This document shows, piece after piece, positions 18,866 through 26,686 of a DNA stretch of 64,000 nucleotides. The notes below the pieces were generated by a model that did not search any database, was not told where the DNA came from, and worked only from the letters and a program-made list of their open reading frames with translations. This DNA comes from Bacteroidales bacterium (GTDB taxonomy: Bacteria; Bacteroidota; Bacteroidia; Bacteroidales; UBA932), in contig JAFRRW010000013.1 in assembly GCA_017427885.1 (NCBI GenBank), positions 1 through 64,000 on the forward strand, in the 5' to 3' direction. Position numbers and translations under genes: made by a program. Each line of letters opens with the position of its first letter. The first letter of the stretch is position 1.

Positions 18866-20328
18866 TGGCTACGATCGCCGAGGGTTTCCTGGACCACAGG
18901 ATTTTCAAGATCGTTTCCGAGGCGGCAGCCGGTTCGGGGACGAAGGCCTATGTGATAGGAGGTTACGTGAGGGACTGCTTCCTTGGCAGGCCCAATTCCG
19001 ACATAGACATAGTCGCCGAGGGGAGCGGGATAGAGCTCGCTGAGGCCGTGGCCCGGAGGATCGCGGACCTCGACGGGAAGAAATGCAAAGTCAGCGTGTT
19101 CCGAAACTTCGGAACGGCGATGCTGAAATACCACGGGATGGAGGTGGAATTCGTGGGGGCCAGGAAGGAGTCCTACAGGCGGGAGTCCCGCAAGCCCATT
19201 GTGGAGGACGGCACCCTTGAAGACGACCAGAAGAGGAGGGATTTCACCATCAACGCGATGGCGTTCAGCCTCAATCCGGAGGATTTCGGCGCCCTCGTGG
19301 ACCCCTTCGGAGGGATACGGGACCTGGCCTCGGGAATTATCAGGACCCCTCTGGATCCGGACATCACCTATAGCGACGATCCCCTGAGGATGCTCAGGGC
19401 CATAAGGTTCACCTCCCAGCTCTCTACTCCCGAGCGTCCTTTCACGATAGTCCCCGAATCCATCGATTCGATGAAAAGGATGGCTTCCCGCCTGGAAATC
19501 CTTTCCAAGGAGAGGATCGTGGACGAACTGTGCAAGATGCTCCTCTCTCCCAGGCCGTCCGTAGCCTTCCGTCTCCTCGATGAGACGGGACTACTGGAAT
19601 GGATACTCCCTTCCCTGTCCAAGTTGAAGGGCGTGGAAACGGTTGACGGCAAGGGACATAAGGATAATTTCTCCCACACCATACAGGTCGTGGACAACGT
19701 GGCTGAGGCGGAGGCTGAACTCGGAAAGGCAAATGTATGGCTCCGATGGGCAGCCCTCCTTCACGACATCGGGAAACCTGCGACCAAGAGGTATGACCCC
19801 GTCTTGGGCTGGACCTTCCACGGTCACGAGGTGGTGGGCGCGAGGATGGTTCCCAAGATCTTCCAGTCGCTGAAGATGCCGCTCAACGAGAAGATGAAAT
19901 ATGTCGAGAAACTCGTGAGCCTGCATCTGAGGCCCATAGCCCTGGTGGACGACGGGGTGACCGATTCCGCCGTCAGGAGGCTCCTTTTCGACGCCGGGGA
20001 TGACATCGACGACCTGATGCTCCTGTGCAATGCGGACATCACGTCGAAGAACCCCGCGAAGGTGGCCAGGATACGCAGGAATTTCGGCCTGGTGAGGGAG
20101 AAACTCGTGGAGGTTGAGGCGAAGGACGCCATCCGCAATTTCAAGAACCCCATCACCGGAGAATACGTGATGCAGGTGTATGGAATCCCGCCCTGCAAGG
20201 AGATCGGAGACCTCAAGGAGATGGTGAAGAACGCCATCCTCGACGGGGAGATTCCTAATGAATTCGAGGCGGCCGACGCCTATATGAGGAAAGTGGCTCC
20301 CGGTCTCGGACTCAAGGAAGTCAAATGA
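18865..20328 (+). CDS. cca: CCA tRNA nucleotidyltransferase with HD domain
   Basis: Adds or repairs the 3' CCA end of tRNAs. The 487-residue protein has the class II nucleotidyltransferase signature GGYVRDCFLGRPNSDIDIV (about residues 31-49), the RRDFTINAMA motif, and SDDPLRMLRAIRF of the RNA-binding neck. A C-terminal HD domain has HT (NFSHTIQVVD) and LLHDIGKP, a potential phosphohydrolase site. The architecture is the usual Bacteroidetes one. The start codon overlaps the stop of the upstream HsdR_N-like gene by one base, and the Xer-type recombinase follows after 7 bases. Confidence 0.95.
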   Translation: MATIAEGFLDHRIFKIVSEAAAGSGTKAYVIGGYVRDCFLGRPNSDIDIVAEGSGIELAEAVARRIADLDGKKCKVSVFRNFGTAMLKYHGMEVEFVGARKESYRRESRKPIVEDGTLEDDQKRRDFTINAMAFSLNPEDFGALVDPFGGIRDLASGIIRTPLDPDITYSDDPLRMLRAIRFTSQLSTPERPFTIVPESIDSMKRMASRLEILSKERIVDELCKMLLSPRPSVAFRLLDETGLLEWILPSLSKLKGVETVDGKGHKDNFSHTIQVVDNVAEAEAELGKANVWLRWAALLHDIGKPATKRYDPVLGWTFHGHEVVGARMVPKIFQSLKMPLNEKMKYVEKLVSLHLRPIALVDDGVTDSAVRRLLFDAGDDIDDLMLLCNADITSKNPAKVARIRRNFGLVREKLVEVEAKDAIRNFKNPITGEYVMQVYGIPPCKEIGDLKEMVKNAILDGEIPNEFEAADAYMRKVAPGLGLKEVK

Positions 20329-20335
20329 CACCGAA

Positions 20336-21349
20336 ATGGACCCAACAGGCGATTACCTTACCTATATATCATCCGTGCGGAGGTATTCCCCTCGCACCTG
20401 TGCCATCTATTCGGAGGTCCTGAACGGCTTTTCCGCCTGGTGCGGCGGCGATGTGGTTGCGAGCCTCAAGTCCTCTCTCATAAGAAGTTACGAAGTAGCC
20501 CTGCTGAAAGGGGAAATAGGGGAGAAGAAGGGTCCCAGGACGGTAAACCTCCATCTCTCCGTCCTCAGCGGATTTTGCCGCTTCCTCGTGAAGAACGGGG
20601 TGATCCCCTCCAATCCGGTCAAGACGGTCTCCCGTCCCAAGGTGGAAAAAAGGCTCCCTGAATTCTACCGTGACGAGTCGATGAGGGAGTATTTCGAAAC
20701 CACCGCCCACAGCGCTTCGGAGGAAGAACTGGACATCCTCCTTTCCTATGGGAAATTCGAAGGCGATCCCACGGCGAAAAAGGGTTCCGGCCGTGAAGTT
20801 CCCGTCGAAATGTACGGCCGGAGACTCAGGCGGGCCATAATCAGCACCCTTTTCTCGACGGGGATCAGGCGGGCGGAGCTCATCTCCCTGAATATCGGCA
20901 GCGCGGACTTCTCGCGCAGGGTGATGAAGGTGACGGGCAAGGGAGACAAAACGAGAGAAATTCCCCTCGTTCCTTCTCTTTGTAAGGAAATTTCATTATA
21001 TTTACAAGCAGCGCAGTCGATGGTAGGGCGTCCGAGGACTGCCGCGGAGCCTCTTTTCATAAGTGTCGGAGGTAAAAGACTCTATCCGATGTTTGTGGAA
21101 AGGGCCGTGCGGGAGGAACTCGGCGGGGTAAGCGGGATAACCGGGAAAAAGTCGCCGCACGTTCTGCGGCATTCGCTGGCAACGGACCTCCTCAACGAAG
21201 GGGCCGACCTGAACTCCATAAAGGAACTCCTGGGCCATTCCTCCCTCGCCGCCACTCAGGTTTACACCCACAATTCCGTCGAGAAGCTGAAGAAAGTTTA
21301 TGTCAACGCCCATCCCAGGGCAAAAAGCGGAGGTAAAAATGGAGATTAA
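20336..21349 (+). CDS. xerC: Tyrosine recombinase, XerC/XerD type
   Basis: Site-specific recombinase expected to resolve chromosome dimers at dif. The 337-residue protein has an N-terminal SAM-like core-binding domain (YSPRTCAIYSEVLNGF) and a C-terminal catalytic domain. Visible catalytic residues are R in TGIRRAEL, K in TGKGDKTR, HVLRH (H-x-x-R), H in LLGHSS and the nucleophile Y in TQVYTH. About 30 extra residues lie between FYRDESM and the first catalytic arginine compared with the compact XerC form. Housekeeping neighbours (cca, hpf, holA) speak against a phage or integron integrase. Its last 11 bases overlap the start of hpf. Confidence 0.88.
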   Translation: MDPTGDYLTYISSVRRYSPRTCAIYSEVLNGFSAWCGGDVVASLKSSLIRSYEVALLKGEIGEKKGPRTVNLHLSVLSGFCRFLVKNGVIPSNPVKTVSRPKVEKRLPEFYRDESMREYFETTAHSASEEELDILLSYGKFEGDPTAKKGSGREVPVEMYGRRLRRAIISTLFSTGIRRAELISLNIGSADFSRRVMKVTGKGDKTREIPLVPSLCKEISLYLQAAQSMVGRPRTAAEPLFISVGGKRLYPMFVERAVREELGGVSGITGKKSPHVLRHSLATDLLNEGADLNSIKELLGHSSLAATQVYTHNSVEKLKKVYVNAHPRAKSGGKNGD

Positions 21350-21632
21350 CATCAAGTCGCTCAAGTTCGACGCGGATCAGAAGCTGATTGCATTCGTTGA
21401 GAAGAAGATTTCGAAACTTTCGAGGTTCTATGAAAACCTTGACAGCGTGGATGTCGTCCTTTCACTGCTCCACGAGCCTGAAAACAAGAACGTGAAGATC
21501 CAGACCCACGTCCTCGGCCAGGACCTCGTGATAGAAAGGAACGCCCAGACCTTCGAAGAGGCCGTGAATGACGCCGCGGATGCGATGAAGGAGAAGATTA
21601 CGCGGGCCAAGGAAAAGAAATACGAAGCATAG
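21339..21632 (+). CDS. hpf: Short ribosome hibernation promoting factor (HPF/RaiA family)
   Basis: A 97-residue protein of the HPF/YfiA family, which binds the 30S subunit in slow growth and stabilises inactive ribosomes. It starts MEINIKSLKFDADQKL and has the family's beta-alpha-beta-beta-beta-alpha fold pattern, including FEEAVNDAADAMKEKI near the end. Short form without the C-terminal dimerisation domain. Start chosen at the ATG at 21339, which is preceded by GGAGGT; a frame-compatible earlier start (21300) lies deep within xerC. It overlaps xerC by 11 bases and precedes holA by 3. Confidence 0.9.
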   Translation: MEINIKSLKFDADQKLIAFVEKKISKLSRFYENLDSVDVVLSLLHEPENKNVKIQTHVLGQDLVIERNAQTFEEAVNDAADAMKEKITRAKEKKYEA

Positions 21633-21635
21633 CGG

Positions 21636-22679
21636 ATGGCCAGGGCTGGTTACGCTGACACTGACAGGCAGTGCAGGGAAATCGTTTTCGACGTGAGGAA
21701 TCACGTTTTCAAAAGCGTTTACCTCCTGATGGGCGCCGAGCCCTGGTATCCCGAAAAAGTCTGTGACGAAATCATTGCGAACGCCCTCGAAGAGGAGGAG
21801 CGTGATTTCAACCAATTGATCTGCTACGGGTCCGACGTCGACGCCGAGACGGTCGTCACTGCGGCCCGCAGGTTCCCTATGATGGCCGAACGCCAACTGG
21901 TGGTGGTGAAGGAGGCCCAGGCGATGCACGACCTGGAGGAACTTGCCGTGTATTGCACCAAGCCCCTCGAGTCCACCATCCTTGTCCTCCTGCTCCACGG
22001 CGCCTCCGTGGACAAGCGGAAATCCCTTTATAAAAGCGTGATGAAGGAGGGTGTGGTCCTAGATTCCCCGGAACTCAGGGACTACGAGGTGCCTTCCTGG
22101 ATTTCCTCCCATTATTCCTCCCTGGGGATTTCCATCGATCCGGAAGCGGCCGCCCTTCTTGCCGAATCGGCCGGTACGGACCTGAGCAGGATCGCCGTCG
22201 AGACCGACAAACTGCTGAAGAACCTTCCCGAAGGAACAACCCGGGTGTCGGTGGAGGACATCGAAACGAATGTAGGGATCAGCAGGGAGTTCAGCATCTT
22301 CGAACTCACCAGGGCCCTGTCCTACGGGAGGAGGGAGGACGCCCTGCGTCTCGCCGCACGTATCGGACAGACTGCGAAGTTCGCCCTTCCCGCGGCGACG
22401 GCCCCCCTCTTCAACCATTTCTACAGGGTCCTCAGGTATGTGATCCTCCTTTCCAGGGAGCGCTATCCTTCACCTCAGGACAAGGCCGCAGTCCTTGGAG
22501 TCAATCCATTCTTCTTCAAGGAATATGACGCCGCGGCCAAAACCTGGCCCCTTTCCCGCTGCATGGCCGCCATCTCCCTTATCACTGAATACGACTATCG
22601 CGGCAAAGGCGGCGAAGGAGGGGAGGCGACCGATGCTGAGCTCCTGTCCGAGCTGGTGGCCAAACTCTTGAATTCATAA
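21636..22679 (+). CDS. holA: DNA polymerase III delta subunit
   Basis: Clamp-loader delta subunit of the replicative polymerase. The 347-residue protein has the N-terminal Rossmann-like module beginning near VYLLMGAEPWYPEKVCDEI, with FPMMAERQLVVVKEAQ and STILVLLLHG typical of HolA. The helical lid follows with LLAESAGTDLSRIAVETDKL and the C-terminal collar region. As usual for delta, no intact Walker A is visible. It closes the cca-xerC-hpf-holA run with gaps of only a few bases. Confidence 0.92.
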   Translation: MARAGYADTDRQCREIVFDVRNHVFKSVYLLMGAEPWYPEKVCDEIIANALEEEERDFNQLICYGSDVDAETVVTAARRFPMMAERQLVVVKEAQAMHDLEELAVYCTKPLESTILVLLLHGASVDKRKSLYKSVMKEGVVLDSPELRDYEVPSWISSHYSSLGISIDPEAAALLAESAGTDLSRIAVETDKLLKNLPEGTTRVSVEDIETNVGISREFSIFELTRALSYGRREDALRLAARIGQTAKFALPAATAPLFNHFYRVLRYVILLSRERYPSPQDKAAVLGVNPFFFKEYDAAAKTWPLSRCMAAISLITEYDYRGKGGEGGEATDAELLSELVAKLLNS

Positions 22680-22704
22680 AATATTATACATTTTTTAAAA
22701 TATT

Positions 22705-22735
22705 TTTGTTGTTTATCAATAAATTTTTATATTTG
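22705..22735 (+). promoter_or_regulatory. Bacteroidetes-type promoter for the NatAB-like operon
   Basis: TTTG (22705-22708), a 19-base spacer and TATATTTG (22728-22735): a near-perfect match to the consensus, 20 bases before the ATG of the ABC ATPase. Confidence 0.8.
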
Positions 22736-22755
22736 CACAAAAATATAAATCGAAT

Positions 22756-23610
22756 ATGGCAATAATAGAGTGCAGGGATATCTGCAAGAGTTTCGGCCCC
22801 AAGGTCGCCCTCGACCACGTGTCCCTGAGTATCCCGGAAGGGAAGATTTTCGGCCTTCTCGGCCCCAACGGGGCGGGAAAGACCACCCTTATCCGCATCA
22901 TCAACAGAATCACTATCCCGGGTGGGGGAGAGGTCCTGTTCGAGGGCCGTCCCATCACTCAGGCGGACGTGGAGAAAATCGGATATATGCCTGAGGAGCG
23001 CGGCCTCTACCGCAAGATGAAGGTCGGCGACCAGGCTATGTATATGGCCCAGCTCAAGGGAATGGGCTGGAAGGACGCCTCCACCGAACTCAAGAAATGG
23101 TTCACCCGCTTCGGCATCCAGAGCTGGTGGGGCAAGAAGGTGGAGGAACTCTCGAAGGGCATGGCCCAGAAGGTGCAGTTCATCACCACGGTGGTCCACA
23201 GGCCCAGCCTCCTGATCCTTGACGAGCCCTTCTCCGGTTTCGACCCGGTGAACGCCGAACTGATCCGCAAGGAGATCCTGCGCCTGCGCGACGAAGGGGC
23301 TACCATCATCCTCTCCACCCACAACATGGAAAGCGTCGAGGAACTCTGCGATGAGATAGCCCTTATAAACAAGGCCCGCCTGGTCATCACCGGAGGCACC
23401 GACGATATCCGCCGCAAATACGGCAACAACAATATCGAACTGGTGTACACCGACGCTGACGGCCGCCATACCGAGGTCCTCCCGAAGGACACCGACGGAG
23501 TCAGCACGCTCAAGGCCTATATGGACAAGGGCGTCGTGATCAATTCCTACAAGGAACTGATGCCCCGAATGAACGACATTTTCATCAAACTCGTAACCGA
23601 AGGAGAATAA
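22756..23610 (+). CDS. ABC transporter ATP-binding protein, NatA-like
   Basis: ATPase of a two-component ABC exporter. The 284 residues include Walker A GPNGAGKTT, the Q-loop region, signature ELSKGMAQKVQ and Walker B LLILDEPFSGFD with H-loop STHNMES. The C-terminal region resembles that of DrrA/NatA-type proteins. Paired with the permease gene that begins 3 bases downstream and transcribed from the strong promoter at 22705-22735. Substrate cannot be read from sequence; NatAB homologues export sodium, others drugs or lipids. Confidence 0.93.
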   Translation: MAIIECRDICKSFGPKVALDHVSLSIPEGKIFGLLGPNGAGKTTLIRIINRITIPGGGEVLFEGRPITQADVEKIGYMPEERGLYRKMKVGDQAMYMAQLKGMGWKDASTELKKWFTRFGIQSWWGKKVEELSKGMAQKVQFITTVVHRPSLLILDEPFSGFDPVNAELIRKEILRLRDEGATIILSTHNMESVEELCDEIALINKARLVITGGTDDIRRKYGNNNIELVYTDADGRHTEVLPKDTDGVSTLKAYMDKGVVINSYKELMPRMNDIFIKLVTEGE

Positions 23611-23613
23611 GCC

Positions 23614-24951
23614 ATGAACCTCAAGAAAATAAATGTCGTAATAGGCCGTGAATATTCGACCAGGGTCAGGAAGAAGAGTTTCCTTATCACCACCTTCGTG
23701 GTGCCCATCCTTTTCGCGGCGATTTGCATCCTTCCCTCGGTCCTGATGATGAACGTCAAGGAAAAGTCCCAGAAGGTGTCCGTGGTGGACAATTCCGGTA
23801 TCGTGATGCCCTATCTGGAGAGCAACGAGGCTGCCGTATTCACCGACTGCACGTCCCAGGACATCGAAACCCTTAAGGCCACCGTTGGCGGCGACGACTG
23901 TGACGTCCTCCTGGTCGTATCCCCCCTGGACAGCGCCAAGAGCGTCAGCATCCAGGTGTACAGCCGAAAGCCGGCGGGAGTGGAGTTCTATTCCGGCATC
24001 GCCGACAGGGCGAACAGGGCTGTAGAGGCCTACAGGATCAGTTCCTATGACATAGAAGGCCTGGAGACCATAATGAAGGACGTGAAGGCCGACGTCAAGG
24101 TGAGTGAATTCACCATCGACGCCAGCGGCAAGGCCACCGTGTCGGAATCCGGCATCTATATGATCGTGTCGATGATCCTCGGAATGATGATCTATATGTT
24201 CATCGCGATGTTCGGCGGTTCCGTGATGTCCTCCGTGATCGAGGAGAAGAGCTCCCGCGTGGTCGAGGTTCTGGTCTCCTCCGTCAAGGCCACCGAACTG
24301 ATGTTCGGCAAGATCATAGGCATCGCCCTCGTGGCCCTCACGCAGTTCTTCCTGTGGATAATCCTTACGGTTATCCTCGTAGTCGCCGCCGGAGCCATAT
24401 TCGGCTTCAGCGATATGGCCTCTTCAGCCCAGATGGCGGGTATGGCCCAGGCCGGTATGGGAGGAGTGGACGTGGCCCAGGCGGCCCAGGGAGGGGAGTT
24501 CGGAGTGATACTCACCACTCTCGCAAACCTGCCCTGGATGAGGCTGATAATCTGTTTCATCATTTACTTCATCCTCGGATATCTCCTCTACGCTTCGATG
24601 TATTCCGCGATTGGTTCGGCCGTCGAGAACGAGGCGGACACCCAGCAACTCCAGCTTCCGGTGACCATCCCCCTGATGATAGCCTTCTTCATTGTCTTCT
24701 TCGCTTTCAAGAATCCGGACAGCCCGGTGGTGTGGTGGGGATCGATGATACCTTTCACCTCTCCAATAGTGATGATTGCCAGGATTCCTTACGGTGTGCC
24801 TGTATGGGAGCTGGTCGTGTCCATCGTGGTCCTTCTGCTTACTTTCTTCGTCCTTGCCTGGTGCTCCGCCAAGATCTACAAAGCCGGGATCCTGATGTTC
24901 GGGAAGAAGTCGTCCTGGGCCGATTTGTTCAAATGGCTGAAACAGAAATAA
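23614..24951 (+). CDS. ABC transporter permease, NatB/ABC-2 type
   Basis: Membrane partner of the preceding ATPase. The 445-residue protein has one N-terminal membrane helix (about 26-46), a large extracytoplasmic domain (about 50-180), then five or six helices clustered at about 185-430, the ABC-2 arrangement. A cytoplasmic segment ending SSRVVEVLVSSVKATELMFGKIIG is the hallmark of NatB-like permeases. An Ala/Gly/Met-rich loop (about 268-292) lies between helices. It is followed by the 5'-nucleotidase gene 1 base after the stop, so the two pairs may be one operon. Confidence 0.9.
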   Translation: MNLKKINVVIGREYSTRVRKKSFLITTFVVPILFAAICILPSVLMMNVKEKSQKVSVVDNSGIVMPYLESNEAAVFTDCTSQDIETLKATVGGDDCDVLLVVSPLDSAKSVSIQVYSRKPAGVEFYSGIADRANRAVEAYRISSYDIEGLETIMKDVKADVKVSEFTIDASGKATVSESGIYMIVSMILGMMIYMFIAMFGGSVMSSVIEEKSSRVVEVLVSSVKATELMFGKIIGIALVALTQFFLWIILTVILVVAAGAIFGFSDMASSAQMAGMAQAGMGGVDVAQAAQGGEFGVILTTLANLPWMRLIICFIIYFILGYLLYASMYSAIGSAVENEADTQQLQLPVTIPLMIAFFIVFFAFKNPDSPVVWWGSMIPFTSPIVMIARIPYGVPVWELVVSIVVLLLTFFVLAWCSAKIYKAGILMFGKKSSWADLFKWLKQK

Positions 24952-24952
24952 T

Positions 24953-25783
24953 ATGAAAACAAGACTTGTTGCCATACCTCTACTGTGCATCCTGTGCCTG
25001 GGCGTCCGGGCGCAGGACCACGTGTTCGAATGGAAGAGGATACCGATGGACAATTCCAGGACTGGATGCATTCCAGCCACTGCGGACAATGTCCCTGAAG
25101 CCATCGGAAAACTGGAGGGGGACAGGTATACCGCTCCCAACGGCCGGAGTTTCAAGGGAGGGGCGACGCCCAGGGTGGCCGCCATCCTTTTGGAAGCCCA
25201 ACCTGCGCTTGCTCCCCTGAAGGAAGTGATAGCGCAAAGCGCGGAGTACATGGACACGGCATATCCGGAGTCGGCCCTTTCCAACTGGTTCGTGGATGAA
25301 CTTATGAGGGCCGTTGCTGACAGTACTGGAAAAAAGGTGGACATCGGGGTGACAAATTTCGGCGGAATCCGCTGTCCGATGCCGAAGGGAGACGTGATAA
25401 AGGAGGACATCCTGTCGATGTTCCCCTTCAAGAACAACCTGTGCTATGTCGCCCTTAAGGGTTCCGACGTCAGATACTTGCTCAAGGAAATGGCCGCCAC
25501 GAGGTTCCAGGTCCTTGGGGGAGTCAGGGTCGTGGCGAAGGACGGCAAGCTCGTCTCCGTTGAAGTGGACGGTAAACCCCTGGATGACAACAAGGTGTAT
25601 GGCGTCGCCACAATCAATTTCCTGCTTAATGGCGGAGACGGCCTCCAGGTTGCCAGGAATGCGAAGGAACTGATTATCCTTGACAAATACATCATAGACA
25701 CGATGCTGCCTTTCGTCACGAGTTACGGCAAGGAGGGTAGACTTATTGAATATCAGACTGACGGGAGGGTTACGTTATTATGA
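24953..25783 (+). CDS. 5'-nucleotidase C-terminal domain protein, periplasmic
   Basis: A 276-residue exported protein (signal peptide to about VRAQ, residues 1-20) made only of the substrate-binding C-terminal domain of UshA/5'-nucleotidases. Hallmarks are VTNFGGIR, FPFKNNLCYVALKG and the GDG motif in LLNGGDGLQV. No metallophosphatase domain is present; that is encoded by the next gene, which overlaps by 4 bases (ATGA). The two products probably make one periplasmic nucleotide hydrolase. Gene order is reversed relative to the domain order of the single-chain enzyme. Confidence 0.9.
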   Translation: MKTRLVAIPLLCILCLGVRAQDHVFEWKRIPMDNSRTGCIPATADNVPEAIGKLEGDRYTAPNGRSFKGGATPRVAAILLEAQPALAPLKEVIAQSAEYMDTAYPESALSNWFVDELMRAVADSTGKKVDIGVTNFGGIRCPMPKGDVIKEDILSMFPFKNNLCYVALKGSDVRYLLKEMAATRFQVLGGVRVVAKDGKLVSVEVDGKPLDDNKVYGVATINFLLNGGDGLQVARNAKELIILDKYIIDTMLPFVTSYGKEGRLIEYQTDGRVTLL

Positions 25784-26652
25784 AACCGATTATGAAAAAG
25801 GTCCTTGCTTTTCTGTTGAAGGTCGCGGTCATCGCCGCCCTGGCATTTGCCTTCAACGCCCTGTACTGCCACTTCCGCGGTCTCTGTAACAGGACGCTCA
25901 CCATAGTCCACGTCAACGACACCCACAGCCACCTGGAGCCTGCCAGGGGAGGCGAGTATGACGGGTTCGGCGGGGCCATTGAACGGGCTGCCTTCGTGGA
26001 CAGCGTCAGGAAGGCGGACGGCGGGAAGAACGTGCTCCTTCTCCACGCTGGAGATTTCAGCCAGGGAACCACCTATTTCACCGAATTCCACGGGGATGCC
26101 GAGATAAAGGTCCTCAATGCGATGGGTTATGATTGCGTGGCCCTGGGCAATCACGAGTTCGACAACGGGATTGAGGATCTCGCACGGAGACTTTCCCAGC
26201 TCAACTGCCCCGTGGTGTGCTGCAACTACGATTTTTCACCCTTCGAACTGGGCAAGTACGTCAAACCATACGCCATCGTGAAAAAGGCGGGGAAGAAGAT
26301 CGGCATCATCGGTCTCCTGACCGACATCACGAGGGTTGTGGAACGTACCATCGCCGACCGTCTCCCGAAATTCGATCCGGTGATCGAGACTAACAAATGG
26401 GCCAGGTTCCTCAGGGAAGAGGAAGGCTGCGATCTCGTGATCGCCCTCACCCACATAGGATGGGTGACCAGTGACGGCCTCTCCGATCCTGAACTGGTGG
26501 CATCCTCCCGCGGCCTGGACCTCGTGGTCGGTGGCCATTCCCACACCTTCCTCGACAAGATGGAATACGGGATAGACCTGGACGGACGCCGGGTGCCGAT
26601 AGTCACCGACGGATGCTGGGGAATCAACGTCGGAATCATTAAGGTCAAGTGA
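25780..26652 (+). CDS. 5'-nucleotidase metallophosphatase domain protein, membrane-anchored
   Basis: A 290-residue calcineurin-like phosphoesterase of the UshA/5'-nucleotidase N-terminal type. An N-terminal hydrophobic segment (about 8-28) is a signal or anchor. Metal-binding motifs are all visible: HVNDTHSH, HAGDFSQG, LGNHEFDNG, LTHIGW and GGHSHTFL. The protein ends after the catalytic domain and lacks the substrate-specificity domain, which is supplied by the overlapping upstream gene. A second ATG (25792) is possible. A strong hairpin terminator follows. Confidence 0.92.
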   Translation: MKPIMKKVLAFLLKVAVIAALAFAFNALYCHFRGLCNRTLTIVHVNDTHSHLEPARGGEYDGFGGAIERAAFVDSVRKADGGKNVLLLHAGDFSQGTTYFTEFHGDAEIKVLNAMGYDCVALGNHEFDNGIEDLARRLSQLNCPVVCCNYDFSPFELGKYVKPYAIVKKAGKKIGIIGLLTDITRVVERTIADRLPKFDPVIETNKWARFLREEEGCDLVIALTHIGWVTSDGLSDPELVASSRGLDLVVGGHSHTFLDKMEYGIDLDGRRVPIVTDGCWGINVGIIKVK

Positions 26653-26660
26653 TGAACGAA

Positions 26661-26683
26661 TAGCCGGGGCGACGCCCCGGCTA
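26661..26683. terminator. Bidirectional hairpin terminator
   Basis: TAGCCGGGGC-GAC-GCCCCGGCTA, a perfect 10-bp GC-rich stem with a 3-base loop, lies exactly between the converging 5'-nucleotidase and glnS genes. It is followed by TCTTT on the + side. Confidence 0.85.
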
Positions 26684-26686
26684 TCT

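Noticed and set aside
20336-21349. Phage or integron integrase
   Set aside because: No attachment site, cassette or phage genes are nearby; it is embedded in a tight housekeeping run, which fits a chromosomal Xer protein.
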